64,000 bases of DNA from a bacterium. GTDB lineage: Bacteria > Campylobacterota > Campylobacteria > Campylobacterales > Sulfurovaceae. The notes beneath the pieces were generated by a model. That model was not told the DNA's origin. It was given only the letters and a program-made list of their open reading frames with translations, and made no database searches. The stretch is taken from positions 1 through 64,000 of the forward strand of contig JAHJJU010000097.1 in NCBI GenBank assembly GCA_018822805.1. Direction: 5' to 3'. A program made the translations under genes and the position numbers. Numbering within the stretch: the stretch's first letter is position 1; each line of letters begins with the position of its first letter. Shown here one piece after another: positions 1 through 10,035 of the stretch.

Positions 1-346
1 ATTTTATTAAAAAATAGAAAAAATATGTCAATTTGTCATATTTAATTAAAATATTTTTTATTTCACAACTTTAAAATTTGATTTTTGTCTCATGTGATTT
101 TATCATAATTGTTTATAGAAGACCTCAAACAAAATACTATTAAATTAAAAAACTATACTTTTTTCCTCTTCTTAAAAAGCAATTTATCTTCCACTCCCCT
201 CAACCAACATATTTACAATCAAAGCAATCAGCGTATCTTTTTTGTTGTGCAAGACTCTTGCCTATCATTAGAGCCAATGCAACCAATAACGCGTTCTCGT
301 TAATCTTTACTATGTAATATTACTAATACATAACTACCATACAAAT
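1..346. other. AT-rich region without a recognisable gene
   Basis: This stretch is strongly AT-rich and precedes the 3' end of a minus-strand gene. A 64-codon open frame at 109-303 begins with a non-ATG codon, has no clear ribosome binding site and has a composition without domain character, so I do not call it. No RNA gene, strong hairpin or repeat was recognised. Confidence 0.5.
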
Positions 347-1300
347 TTATTTTTTACTCAAAATATGCGTAACAATTCGATACCCATGATTTAATGCAAT
401 AGCAATACTCCCACCTGAAGCAAAAGCAATATCACCGGCAATATAGAGTCCTTTTTGTTCACTCTCGTAGTTCTCATCAAAAATAGGCTCTCCTAACTCA
501 TCAAGAGTAATACCACATGCTTTTAAAAAGTCTTTTGGTGTGGTTCCACCTATGGCATAAATGGCTCTGTCATACAGTTCATGCGTTCCATCTGCAAAGT
601 TCATACGCAACAGTCCATGCTCACTCTCAACACTTTCAATATCAATTCCAAGTTTTAAACATACTCGTTCATCTTCTGCATACTTATAAATCATCGCTTG
701 ATTGGTAGGATTAGGTCTACTTAAATCGTCTCTACGGTAATTTAACGTCACCTCATTGGTATCGCTCAACTCACAAGCATACTCCACAGCAGAGTCACCA
801 CCCCCAACGACCAAAATATTTTCACCATTTCCACACTTGTCTAAATTGTAACTCACTTGTGAACGTAATGAAGCCGGAATTTTATAATGGGGTTTATTCG
901 GTTTGCCCATACGTCCAATGCTTACAATGACATTTTTAGACCGATACGTACCACAATTGGTCTCAACATTAAAAATATCATCTACTTTTTGTACCTTTTG
1001 GACTTCACAATTAAACCTACTATCTATCAACTCATCATCCAATAAATTGTCAAAATAATCCAAGGTACTCTCTTTGGTTCCATCTACAAACGCAACATTC
1101 CCTTCAAGCTCAACAGCTTGTCCTTGCCAATCTTTATCAACACGTTTTTTGTCTTTATAAAACTTACGAATGGTATGCGAATGGTTCTCTGTTTTTTCTA
1201 TGAGTAAAACTTTTTCAAGTCCCAACTCTTTAGCTTCAACTACAGCTCCAATCCCACCTGGTCCACCACCAATAATAATTAAATCATATACATCATGCAT
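347..1300 (-). CDS. FAD/NAD(P)-dependent oxidoreductase, thioredoxin-reductase fold
   Basis: A 317-residue flavoprotein. The N-terminus has the FAD dinucleotide motif IIIGGGPGGIGA (about residues 8-19). A second Rossmann motif, VVGGGDSAVEYA (about 164-175), should bind NAD(P)H, and the C-terminus has the FAD motif GLYIAGDIAFASGGSIA. The CxxC redox pair of thioredoxin reductase is absent: the six cysteines are scattered. It therefore belongs with the YpdA / ferredoxin-NADP reductase-like branch of the family rather than with TrxB. Its substrate cannot be read from the sequence. It is transcribed alone, divergent from the pel operon, and an AAGGAGC ribosome binding site supports this start. The family call is firm; the role is open. 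Confidence 0.8.
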   Translation of the reverse strand: MHDVYDLIIIGGGPGGIGAVVEAKELGLEKVLLIEKTENHSHTIRKFYKDKKRVDKDWQGQAVELEGNVAFVDGTKESTLDYFDNLLDDELIDSRFNCEVQKVQKVDDIFNVETNCGTYRSKNVIVSIGRMGKPNKPHYKIPASLRSQVSYNLDKCGNGENILVVGGGDSAVEYACELSDTNEVTLNYRRDDLSRPNPTNQAMIYKYAEDERVCLKLGIDIESVESEHGLLRMNFADGTHELYDRAIYAIGGTTPKDFLKACGITLDELGEPIFDENYESEQKGLYIAGDIAFASGGSIAIALNHGYRIVTHILSKK

Positions 1301-1539
1301 AAAGTGCTCCTTATCTAAATTTTAATATTGTACCTACTTATTACAAAATATTATAATCAATTCTAAAAAAATGCCTCTTTAATCATATTTTTTAGTATTT
1401 TTTCATAAAAAATTCTTTAACATAAATCAAATTAACACGAAGAATAGAAGCAACCAGCATTAATAATTCATTAACTTAGATTTTTAAGATTATTTCTAAT
1501 AGAATAGAGCATCTAATCCAATCTTATGGGGGCTCTCTT

Positions 1540-2055
1540 ATGTTTAAACGACTGTTTATACCACTAACGATACTTTTATTTTCTTTTACAGCATGTTCAT
1601 CTATGATCAATAAAAAAAGTGTTCAACTCCCCTTAACTAAGAAGTATGCCATCAGTTCATTTTGGAACTATACCGAAACACCTATGGCTGGGCTGAGAGC
1701 TGCAAGCATTGTTGAGAGTGTTTTATCTGAAAAAAATATTTTACTTTTTTCTTTAATCGATGGAAGTGATGAGATTGAATTAAGCAGTACAAAAACAGAT
1801 TTTTTAACACGTAAAATAGATGCAGCAAAAAGCATGGGTGCAGACTATCTTATTACGGGAAATGTCCAAGAGTGGCGTTATAAAACAGGGATTGATGGTG
1901 AACCTGTAGTGAGTTACAGTATTAAGGTACTAGATCTAAAACAAAACAGTGTGGTTTTTAATGCTGTGGGTGCCAAAAGTGGTTGGGGACACAAGTCTAT
2001 CGGTGTGGTCGCTCAAGAGATAGCTGAGAATATTGCTCCTAGATTTTTTCCCTAA
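1540..2055 (+). CDS. pelC: PelC, outer-membrane lipoprotein of Pel export
   Basis: A 171-residue lipoprotein with a signal peptide ending in the lipobox FTAC (Cys at about residue 19), followed by a compact alpha/beta domain of PelC length. In Pseudomonas, PelC forms a ring at the inner face of the outer membrane that guides the polysaccharide to the PelB barrel. It is the first gene of a seven-gene pel operon with short gaps or overlaps, which strongly supports the assignment. The start is preceded by a G-rich ribosome binding site (ATGGGGGC). Recognition rests on length, lipobox and context; sequence identity to the Pseudomonas protein is probably low. Confidence 0.85.
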   Translation: MFKRLFIPLTILLFSFTACSSMINKKSVQLPLTKKYAISSFWNYTETPMAGLRAASIVESVLSEKNILLFSLIDGSDEIELSSTKTDFLTRKIDAAKSMGADYLITGNVQEWRYKTGIDGEPVVSYSIKVLDLKQNSVVFNAVGAKSGWGHKSIGVVAQEIAENIAPRFFP

Positions 2056-2070
2056 ACAGTTTTTACCATT

Positions 2071-3411
2071 ATGACACTTAAAAAAGGTTCACCCCTATTT
2101 CAGGGGTTTGAGGTTACTGTTTTTGCCTTAATCATCTCATTTATTGGCTACTATATTGATGCTAAAGATCCTCTTTTAGTGCACTATTCATTTAGTTTTA
2201 TGGTCTTATGGTTGGCCATAGTTACCCTTTTTTATGGTTTGGCAATGGGCTTAGTCATGTGGATTGTCTTTGGAGCTTTTGCCTCCATTATCTATGTTGA
2301 TGATCCCCTATTTATCTCTATTCTTTTAGAAAATCTCTTTTTTGTATTTCTTTATGGACTTTTTTTCGCAAATTTACACAGTCGAATTGACAAACTGACC
2401 ATTCGTACCAACTATTTACAGTTACGCCTAAAAGAGCTGACCAATGCTTTTTTTACGTTAAAAATATCTCATGATAAATTAGAATCCATCTACATTACCC
2501 AACCTGCATCATTTAGGTTTGTTATTTCAGAAGTATTAGAAAACTGGACAGAAGATCAAACGCTAGAACATAGTGCAGACAATACCCTGAAAGTTTTAGA
2601 GAAATTTTTTTCTGTTAAAAGTGCCACCATATGGAAAGTAAAAAATGAATCACTTCACTATGAACTCGCTTCACTGGGACACATAGAAAAACAGATCAAT
2701 CCTTTAGATCCACTGATTCAAGAAGCCCTACTGTTACGACGAGCCATCTACTTAAAAGATTTAGAAGATAAAGAACAGACCTCCTATATTTATGCCGTTC
2801 CATTTTTAGATAAAAGAGACAAAGTGGTCTCTATTTTGATTATTAAAGATATCCCTTTTATGTTTTATCATGAAGATACCCTCTTAAAAATTAACGTGGT
2901 CTATACGTATATTTGGACAGAGTATAAAAAGAGAGTTTCTTTAAATGAGATTCATCAAAATCAAAAAGAGGAGCTTACACTTAGAAAACATCTTGTTCGA
3001 CAAGATGTTGTTGACTTTAAACTTGAAGTTTCACGCTTAAGCACTATTTTAAAAGATTTTAATATCGAAAGTCGAATTTACTCAGTAAGCACTAAAAATT
3101 TTTATTTGCATGAATCAATTACTGACTACTTTTATCAATCAGAGGTTTTAGAAGTATTAGACCAATACATCAGTATTCAATGTGGCAATCGTTACCTCCA
3201 TCTTGTCCTCTTTCCATTTGTGTCCAAAAGTGGTGTCTTCCAACCGGCTAAAGATTTTGATAATGCTTTAAGGGATATAGAAAATCAAATTAAAATGCAA
3301 GCCATCGATGAAGGATTAAAACACTACATTAACAATACTCCTCTTAACTCAAAACATGTCAGTGTACAAAACTTCAACGAACTCTTAAAGGAGTATGGCT
3401 GTCATGATTAA
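2071..3411 (+). CDS. pelD: PelD, inner-membrane GAF/degenerate GGDEF protein
   Basis: A 446-residue protein with four predicted N-terminal membrane segments (about residues 10-100), a helical linker (about 105-140), a GAF-like domain (about 155-290) and a C-terminal domain in the position of the degenerate GGDEF domain of PelD. In Pseudomonas, PelD binds c-di-GMP through an RxxD inhibitory-site motif and activates polymer synthesis. Here no RxxD occurs anywhere in the protein, and the GG(D/E)EF segment is unrecognisable (around GNRYLHLVLFP). It starts 15 bp after pelC and its end overlaps pelE. Identity as PelD is firm from architecture and synteny; c-di-GMP binding is doubtful. Confidence 0.87.
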   Translation: MTLKKGSPLFQGFEVTVFALIISFIGYYIDAKDPLLVHYSFSFMVLWLAIVTLFYGLAMGLVMWIVFGAFASIIYVDDPLFISILLENLFFVFLYGLFFANLHSRIDKLTIRTNYLQLRLKELTNAFFTLKISHDKLESIYITQPASFRFVISEVLENWTEDQTLEHSADNTLKVLEKFFSVKSATIWKVKNESLHYELASLGHIEKQINPLDPLIQEALLLRRAIYLKDLEDKEQTSYIYAVPFLDKRDKVVSILIIKDIPFMFYHEDTLLKINVVYTYIWTEYKKRVSLNEIHQNQKEELTLRKHLVRQDVVDFKLEVSRLSTILKDFNIESRIYSVSTKNFYLHESITDYFYQSEVLEVLDQYISIQCGNRYLHLVLFPFVSKSGVFQPAKDFDNALRDIENQIKMQAIDEGLKHYINNTPLNSKHVSVQNFNELLKEYGCHD

Positions 3412-4360
3412 TTTCAATATAAATGATGTGCTACGCTTCTTACAAGAAACCAACAGCAGTAAACTCTTACTTTTTATCGCTGCCATGTTACTTTTTTGGA
3501 TGTTTGTTTTTAGTATACTTATTCCACTTCTTCCTAAAAAGTATCAAGTGTATAAAAAAGAGATCTTTATTTTTATGGTCATTATGAACATTGGTTTACT
3601 TTTTATGGGCATACTCCTCACTTTAATTATGTTACTCTTCGGATTGGCATGGGCAACCAATCGAGTGAGCAGACCTCGTTACGAAGTGCTCAATATTGAA
3701 GAGTATGTGGTTGATGAATTTCCCATGATTACCAGTCACTTTTCCGAAGGAGTCTTAGCCATTGAGAGTCATCATAATCGTACCATTGCTACCGATGAAA
3801 AGATTAAAGCACTACGTATTCTTTATGAGAGCAATGTTCAAAACAACATTGGAAAAATAAAACTCTTTTTATCCGACAGTTCTGATGAGACCCGACTTTA
3901 TGCCTTTTCACTTATTTCCTCTTTTGAAAAAAAACTCAATGATGAAGTAAAAAACTTTCATAAAAAAATTGAATCGGCAAAAAACAAACATGACCTTGAG
4001 ATGTTCCACTTACGATTGGCACAAAGTTACTGGCAATTTATTTTTCATGGTGTTGCCAATGAACAGTTGGCTCGTTTTTACACCACAAAAATTGAACAGA
4101 CCTTGAGCCATGTTGAACACTCGGCTAAAGCTTCCATGCTTTTAGGAAAAATTCACCTCTTTAACAAAGAGTATGAAAAAGCAGAAGATGCTTTTTTAAA
4201 ATCGGTCGAACAAGGAACCCCTAAAAAATACATCGACACCTATCTGGCTGAAATATGTTATGGACAAAAAGCCTACAATCAAATAGCACAATTTATGGAA
4301 AAAGAGTTCGTTATTGATTTACGACTTAAACCTCTCTATCAAACATGGAGAAGTGCATGA
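3404..4360 (+). CDS. pelE: PelE, membrane-anchored TPR protein
   Basis: About 318 residues. Two N-terminal membrane helices (about residues 16-35 and 50-80) are followed by a cytoplasmic helical region with TPR-like repeats near the C-terminus (AKASMLLGKIHLFNKEYEKA). In known Pel systems PelE sits with PelD, PelG and PelF in the inner-membrane synthase complex. An in-frame ATG at 3395 is only one base from the AAGGAG site, so I prefer ATG 3404, which has normal spacing; it overlaps the pelD stop. The start of pelF overlaps its own stop as ATGA, indicating translational coupling. Confidence 0.86.
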   Translation: MINFNINDVLRFLQETNSSKLLLFIAAMLLFWMFVFSILIPLLPKKYQVYKKEIFIFMVIMNIGLLFMGILLTLIMLLFGLAWATNRVSRPRYEVLNIEEYVVDEFPMITSHFSEGVLAIESHHNRTIATDEKIKALRILYESNVQNNIGKIKLFLSDSSDETRLYAFSLISSFEKKLNDEVKNFHKKIESAKNKHDLEMFHLRLAQSYWQFIFHGVANEQLARFYTTKIEQTLSHVEHSAKASMLLGKIHLFNKEYEKAEDAFLKSVEQGTPKKYIDTYLAEICYGQKAYNQIAQFMEKEFVIDLRLKPLYQTWRSA

Positions 4361-5925
4361 GAGTTGTACACCACACGGGTGAACCCGACATCATCATTCC
4401 TTCAGAAGGAACCTACCCTTATGTTCGAGGGGGTGTTTCATCCTGGATTGCCCAACTGATTGCAGGTCTACCTCAGTACACTTTTGGTATCGCCTTTATT
4501 GGTAGTCGTAGCATTGACTACTCCCCTGATCCCCTATTTGAATTTCCTGAAAATTTGGTCTATGTGGTCGAAGTTTTTATGTTTGATGCTGATGAAAAAC
4601 CAAGCATTAAAAGTACCAATGGAGACCCAAAAGCATTTGAAGAGCTTGAGAAACTTTACCGATGGTTTAAAGGAACCAATGAACAAAAATCGTTCCCAAA
4701 AAATGTTAAAAGTTTGGATTTTTATCTCAATACCATAGATGAATCCATGTTCCTTTACAGCCGTGAAGCATGGAATTTTATTAGTGAAAAAAACCAAAAA
4801 AACTGTAGTCAAGTTCCTTTTATTGATTACTTTTGGACGGTTCGAAACATTCACCTTCCCGTATGGAAAATGGCAAAACTTGCAAAGTTCATAGGCAATA
4901 AAGGCAAAATCATTCATGCTCCCTCCACAGGTTATGCCGGTTTTTTAGCAGCCCTTATCTCCCATGACCAACAAAAACCTTTTATTTTAACGGAACATGG
5001 TATCTACACCAAAGAGCGAAAAATTGACCTTATGTCGAGTGCCACACACCTCTACAACAAACTGGATCTCTTTACCGAATCAGGTGAAGAGAACTACATT
5101 CAAAATATGTGGATTAACTTTTTTGAAGGTTTAGGAAAAATGAGTTATGCTCAAGCCAATCCCATTTTATCACTTTTTGGTGTGGCAAAAGAGACACAAG
5201 TTGCTTATGGAGCCGACATAAAACGATGTACCGTTATTCCAAATGGAGTAGATGTACATACCTTAGGAGCTACGCTTAAAGAGCGTCCCAAAGGGGTTCC
5301 ACAAGTTATTACCCTCATTGGACGTGTGGTCTCCATTAAAGACATTAAAACCTTTATTCGAGCCATGCGTATCACTGTCTCTGCCCTACCCGATGTCGAA
5401 GCATGGATTGTAGGGCCTCAAGATGAAGAGAAAGCTTATGCCCAAGAGTGTTATGAACTGATTGATATTCTGGATTTAAAAGATAAAATTAAATTCTTAG
5501 GTTTTCAAAAAATTACCGACATCCTACCAAAAAGTGGTCTCTTAACGCTCACCTCTATTAGTGAAGGGATGCCTTTGGTTATTTTAGAAGGATTTGCAGC
5601 CGGTGTTCCTTGTGTCAGTACCGATGTGGGTTCCTGTAAGGAGCTGATTTATGGAGGAGAAAACCCTGAAGACCAAGCACTAGGACAAGCTGGAGTTGTA
5701 TGTCAAATCGCCAATGTAGAAGAGTTAGCCAACGGTTATATTGAATATTTAAGTAATGAAGAGAAGTGGTTTAAAGCTCAAAAAATTGCCATAGAACGGG
5801 TCAACAAATTTTATACCCAAGAGCTTTTTTTAAAAAACTATCAAACTATCTATGAAGAGGTCTTTGCACAAATAGAAGCATCAAGCAGCACGAAATCCGA
5901 GGAGAATCACCGATGGCAGGAATAG
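4357..5925 (+). CDS. pelF: PelF, cytoplasmic GT4 glycosyltransferase
   Basis: About 522 residues, near the length of Pseudomonas PelF. The N-terminal half carries the PelF-type motif PSEGTYPYVRGGVSSW. The C-terminal GT-B half has the GT4 signatures VITLIGRVVSIKDIKT and an EX7E motif in SEGMPLVILEGFAAGVP. PelF polymerises amino sugars from UDP-linked precursors in the cytoplasm and hands the chain to PelG. The start ATG overlaps the pelE stop (ATGA) and has GGAG six bases upstream, which is better placed than an in-frame ATG at 4345. Confidence 0.95.
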   Translation: MRVVHHTGEPDIIIPSEGTYPYVRGGVSSWIAQLIAGLPQYTFGIAFIGSRSIDYSPDPLFEFPENLVYVVEVFMFDADEKPSIKSTNGDPKAFEELEKLYRWFKGTNEQKSFPKNVKSLDFYLNTIDESMFLYSREAWNFISEKNQKNCSQVPFIDYFWTVRNIHLPVWKMAKLAKFIGNKGKIIHAPSTGYAGFLAALISHDQQKPFILTEHGIYTKERKIDLMSSATHLYNKLDLFTESGEENYIQNMWINFFEGLGKMSYAQANPILSLFGVAKETQVAYGADIKRCTVIPNGVDVHTLGATLKERPKGVPQVITLIGRVVSIKDIKTFIRAMRITVSALPDVEAWIVGPQDEEKAYAQECYELIDILDLKDKIKFLGFQKITDILPKSGLLTLTSISEGMPLVILEGFAAGVPCVSTDVGSCKELIYGGENPEDQALGQAGVVCQIANVEELANGYIEYLSNEEKWFKAQKIAIERVNKFYTQELFLKNYQTIYEEVFAQIEASSSTKSEENHRWQE

Positions 5926-7313
5926 GATTTCAACTCAAACAAATTCTAAAAGAACAGTCACTTACCTCGGTGTTTAAAACCTTTGGGTACTCAGCAGTGC
6001 TTAGCAGTGGACCATGGGTTATTTCGATGATCATCATTCTAGGTATTGGTCTAAGTAACATCTACCTCTCAACGGCCGGAGACTCCAAAGACATCATGCT
6101 AAAAGCCTCTGTGACCTATGTTTCAGCCTTAGCATTGAGCTCAATTTTTACAGGATTTCTACAACTCCCTTTTACCCGTTTTACGGCTGATAGAATCTAT
6201 GAAAAACGTGATTACCTCATTTTGCCCAATTTTTTAGGTACGTTGATAGTAACCATTACATTGGCATTTGCTATTGCCATGCCTTTGGGACTTTTTCTTT
6301 TCGATAGCCAAAGTAACCTCTTTGTTCTGCTCTATATTTCACTCTTTGTGATTCTCTCTTGTGTCTGGATGGCAAACATTTTAGCTGCAAGTCTTAAACT
6401 CTATAAACTGGTCATACTCTTCTATCTGATTGGGTATGCAAGCATTTATGGCTGTTCTATTCTTTTTAAAGAGTATGAGATTATTGGATTACTGCTCTCT
6501 TTTTTGATTGGAAACAGCATACTTTTTATGTTGCTTTTTTTGGGTATAGTCTACTACTACCCCTCATTTAATCCTAAAAACAAAACGTTTATCCGTTTTG
6601 ATATGTTTAAACAAAATTATGGAAAATTTTACTGGAAACTGGGTTGGTCAGGGATGTTCTACAACATCGCCATTTGGATTGATAAAGTGATCTTTTGGTA
6701 CACGCCCATTGTCGGGTACATGGTTATTGATAAACTGCATGCCTCTATGGTGTATGATTTTCCTATTTTTTTAGCCTACCTCTCTATTATTCCGGGGATG
6801 GCGATCTTTTTCTTTCGACTTGAAGTCGATTTTGCTTCAGCTTATGATAAGTTCTACCGAGCGATTGTAAAAAATGGTACTTTGAGTCAAATCAAAAAGT
6901 TCAAACAAGAGATGATTTTAGCCGTAAAACGCAGTACGCAAGAGATCCTGTTTGTACAAGGATTGTTTAACATTTTACTTTTTTTATCGGCTGAAACGCT
7001 CTTTGAACTCTTGAAGTTACCTAAACTCTATTTGCCTCTTTTTTATGTTGATGTTATCGGAGTTCAATTACAGTTGGGCTTCATGTCCGTGTTGGCATAT
7101 CTTTACTATTTAGACCGACAAAAAGAGGCACTGATCTACACCTTTTTGTTTGTTCTATTAAATATTGTACTCACGGGAATCAGTATTCAATTGGGTCCGT
7201 ACTTTTATGGCTATGGATTTTCCATTACCCTTTTAATCCTTTTCGTCGCCAGTATTCACACGCTCAATAACATTTTACAGGAGTTAGATTATGAAACTTT
7301 CATGTTGCAGTAA
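5913..7313 (+). CDS. pelG: PelG, polysaccharide transporter of the inner membrane
   Basis: A 466-residue polytopic membrane protein with about 12 hydrophobic segments and the PelG opening MAGIGFQLKQIL. It belongs to the PST/MOP flippase superfamily and is thought to move the Pel chain across the inner membrane with PelD, PelE and PelF. It overlaps the end of pelF by 13 bases and has a GAGGAG ribosome binding site. It also overlaps pelA. Length and N-terminus match PelG well. Confidence 0.95.
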   Translation: MAGIGFQLKQILKEQSLTSVFKTFGYSAVLSSGPWVISMIIILGIGLSNIYLSTAGDSKDIMLKASVTYVSALALSSIFTGFLQLPFTRFTADRIYEKRDYLILPNFLGTLIVTITLAFAIAMPLGLFLFDSQSNLFVLLYISLFVILSCVWMANILAASLKLYKLVILFYLIGYASIYGCSILFKEYEIIGLLLSFLIGNSILFMLLFLGIVYYYPSFNPKNKTFIRFDMFKQNYGKFYWKLGWSGMFYNIAIWIDKVIFWYTPIVGYMVIDKLHASMVYDFPIFLAYLSIIPGMAIFFFRLEVDFASAYDKFYRAIVKNGTLSQIKKFKQEMILAVKRSTQEILFVQGLFNILLFLSAETLFELLKLPKLYLPLFYVDVIGVQLQLGFMSVLAYLYYLDRQKEALIYTFLFVLLNIVLTGISIQLGPYFYGYGFSITLLILFVASIHTLNNILQELDYETFMLQ

Positions 7314-10035
7314 AATAGTTTTTCTATTTTCATTGCTCTTTTCAAGCGTCATGGCAGAGGAACGCTACGCTTTTATCTACAGCAACAACATCGACGATCA
7401 ATTTATTAACTTTTATGACAAAGTTGTGGTTGAAGCCGATGCCATAGACAACATTTATGCTCTAAGATACCCTAAAAAAATGGTGGCATATGTCAGTGTG
7501 GGTGAGATAGAACCGTGGCGAAAAACAAAAACCAAATATGATCCTTCATGGATTATTTCTGAAAATAAAACATGGAACTCACTGATTGCTGATTTACGAA
7601 AAGATGCTTATCAAAACTTTATTTTTGAGCGTATTGAGCAGCTTTATAGCAAAGGATATCGAAATTTTTTCTTAGATACCATGGATGCCTATCATGTTAC
7701 TGCCAAAGATAAAGAGCTCTTTGGACTGCAACAAAAAGCCTTAATTAAATTTATACGTACCCTACACAAAAAGTATCCTAAATCTAAAATCATTGTTAAT
7801 CGTGGCTTTGAACTGCTAGAAAAGATCCATAAAGATATCGATGCCATTGTTGCCGAGAGTCTCTTAAATCGTTACAATCATGACCAAAAAGCTTATGTTG
7901 AAGTACCAAAAGCTGACAGAGAGTGGCTCATTGCCAACTTTAACAGAGCAAAATCTTATAACTTAGATGTAATCTCCATAGAGTACAGCAATAAAAGTAC
8001 CAAAGAGCGTATGAGCATTGCAAAAAGAGTAAAAGAGCTAGGATTTATTGCTTACGTTACCGATGGTCTACTCCAAGAACAAGGGGAATGTGATCTCAAA
8101 CGTGTACGCAGGGATGTTTTAATTCTATTTAACCAATCCCTCTATAAAGATAAAAATGCTGCTTACTCCGATGTGCATCGTTTAGCCTCCATGCCTTTAG
8201 AGCATCTTGGTTATGTTCCTATTTTATACGACATTTCAACCAAAGATTTACCACAGAGAGTAGAAGATCGATACCATTCTGTCATTGTCTGGAGTAATGG
8301 AAAAACCAAAAATGATGAAAAACTTTACGCATGGACACAAAAACTCAAAGAGAAAAATATAAAAATACTCTTTCTTAACAGTTTGGTTTTCACTCCTTCA
8401 AAAGAGCGACTCTCCTATTTTGGACTGAAAGAAGAGGTGAATGAAAATGACTTTCTTAGTAAAACAACAGTCCACTATCATCAGCCCTATACCCAGTATG
8501 AGATACCTGCATCCATCAATTACGAAGAGCGTATCATCAAGGCTAAAGAAGCCCAGGCTGTTCTTTCTATTTCTTATGAAAATGGTCAAAACAGTACGCC
8601 CATTGCCATTACCTCTTGGGGTGGTTATGCCCTTAATAATTCACTTTTATATTCTATTGGAGATGAGATTTTTTGGAATGTTGATCCCTTCAAATTATTT
8701 AAAGATGCACTTAGCTTAGATACTATTCCTCTGCCTGACCCCACTACGGAAGCCGGTAGACGAATATTATTTGTACATGTCGATGGTGATGGATATGTAG
8801 AGCAGTCACGAACCAATAGAGAACAACTTGCCTCAGATACTTTGATAGAAGAGATTTATAAAAAATATCCCATTCCTCAAAGTGTCTCACTGATTCAAGG
8901 GGAAGTTGACAGCATTGGAATGTTTCCTCAACTGAGTCCACGCATGAAAGAGAGTGCCAAAGAGCTCTATAGAATTCCATGGATTGAACCGGCCAGCCAT
9001 ACCCTATCGCACCCCTTTTTTTGGAACAAAGTGACCAAACCTGAAAATGCCAAACCCGAAGTAGGGAAAAACTATCACTTGCCGATTCCCAACTACCACT
9101 TTTCATTAGACCAAGAGATTACAGGAAGCATTCGTTTTGCCCTCTCTTTGGCTCCGAAATCAAAACAGAAAGAGAAGGTAATCTTTTGGACAGGCGATTG
9201 TCTACCCACCAAAAAGATCTTGGGCTACATTGAACGCAAAAACATTTTAGCCATTAATGGAGGCGATACCAACATTCAAAAGAATGCCCCATGGTTGAGC
9301 CACATTGCCCCCTTTGGACTGCAACATGATGCGTATTGGCAGATCTACACAGCCCAACAAAATGAGAATGTCTTTACCCATGAGTGGACAGGCCCATTTT
9401 GGGGCTATCGTAATGCCATTGAGACCTTTGAGATGACTGAAGAACCACGAAGAGTTAAACCTATTAATATCTATTACCACTTCTATTCAGGTTCTAAATT
9501 GGCTTCACTTAAAGCACTAGATGAGGTCTATTCTTGGAGCATAAAACAGAAAACATCCAAACTCTATACCTCACAATACATTAAAAAAGTCAAAGATTTT
9601 TACGCCACATCCCTTGCTAAAGTAGCCGGTGGATATGAAGTACGAAACTCCGGTCATCTTCGTACCCTACGTGTAGATAAAGAAGTTTATGTCAATATGC
9701 AAAAAAGTCAAGGTGTTGCAGGATTTATTCATAATAAAGGTAGAACCTACATTACTTTAGATCAACAGACACAACATACCATTATTTTATCTGATCATAA
9801 ACCTTCCTTACCCTATCTTAAAGATGCCAATGGATGGGTAGAACGTGTTGAACAGCAGCAACATAAATATATTTTTACATTAAAAGCCAATATGCCTCTA
9901 AAAGCCAATTTCTATCTGCCGTCAAACTGTAACGTCATGGTAGAAAAAGGAATAAAACAGAAAAAAATGAACCATCGACTTTCACTGAAAAGCACGACTA
10001 AAAAAGGAAGCAACGTTGTATTTATCTGCCAATAA
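7291..10035 (+). CDS. pelA: PelA, periplasmic Pel hydrolase/deacetylase
   Basis: A 914-residue protein with a signal peptide (cleavage near VMAEE, about residue 23). The first 270 residues form a GH114-like hydrolase barrel (motifs MVAYVSVGEIEPW, YRNFFLDTMDAY and VAESLLNRYN, the last containing the likely catalytic Glu). The middle resembles the PelA reductase-like domain. From about residue 490 a carbohydrate esterase 4-like deacetylase has the metal-site elements FVHVDGDGY and SHTLSHPF (HxxxH). In Pseudomonas, PelA deacetylates and trims Pel in the periplasm. Unlike the pelABCDEFG order of Pseudomonas, pelA here follows pelG and precedes pelB. Confidence 0.94.
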   Translation: MKLSCCSKIVFLFSLLFSSVMAEERYAFIYSNNIDDQFINFYDKVVVEADAIDNIYALRYPKKMVAYVSVGEIEPWRKTKTKYDPSWIISENKTWNSLIADLRKDAYQNFIFERIEQLYSKGYRNFFLDTMDAYHVTAKDKELFGLQQKALIKFIRTLHKKYPKSKIIVNRGFELLEKIHKDIDAIVAESLLNRYNHDQKAYVEVPKADREWLIANFNRAKSYNLDVISIEYSNKSTKERMSIAKRVKELGFIAYVTDGLLQEQGECDLKRVRRDVLILFNQSLYKDKNAAYSDVHRLASMPLEHLGYVPILYDISTKDLPQRVEDRYHSVIVWSNGKTKNDEKLYAWTQKLKEKNIKILFLNSLVFTPSKERLSYFGLKEEVNENDFLSKTTVHYHQPYTQYEIPASINYEERIIKAKEAQAVLSISYENGQNSTPIAITSWGGYALNNSLLYSIGDEIFWNVDPFKLFKDALSLDTIPLPDPTTEAGRRILFVHVDGDGYVEQSRTNREQLASDTLIEEIYKKYPIPQSVSLIQGEVDSIGMFPQLSPRMKESAKELYRIPWIEPASHTLSHPFFWNKVTKPENAKPEVGKNYHLPIPNYHFSLDQEITGSIRFALSLAPKSKQKEKVIFWTGDCLPTKKILGYIERKNILAINGGDTNIQKNAPWLSHIAPFGLQHDAYWQIYTAQQNENVFTHEWTGPFWGYRNAIETFEMTEEPRRVKPINIYYHFYSGSKLASLKALDEVYSWSIKQKTSKLYTSQYIKKVKDFYATSLAKVAGGYEVRNSGHLRTLRVDKEVYVNMQKSQGVAGFIHNKGRTYITLDQQTQHTIILSDHKPSLPYLKDANGWVERVEQQQHKYIFTLKANMPLKANFYLPSNCNVMVEKGIKQKKMNHRLSLKSTTKKGSNVVFICQ

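Noticed and set aside
109-303. 64-codon open frame near the left edge
   Set aside because: Non-ATG start, no ribosome binding site, no domain character; probably chance in AT-rich DNA.
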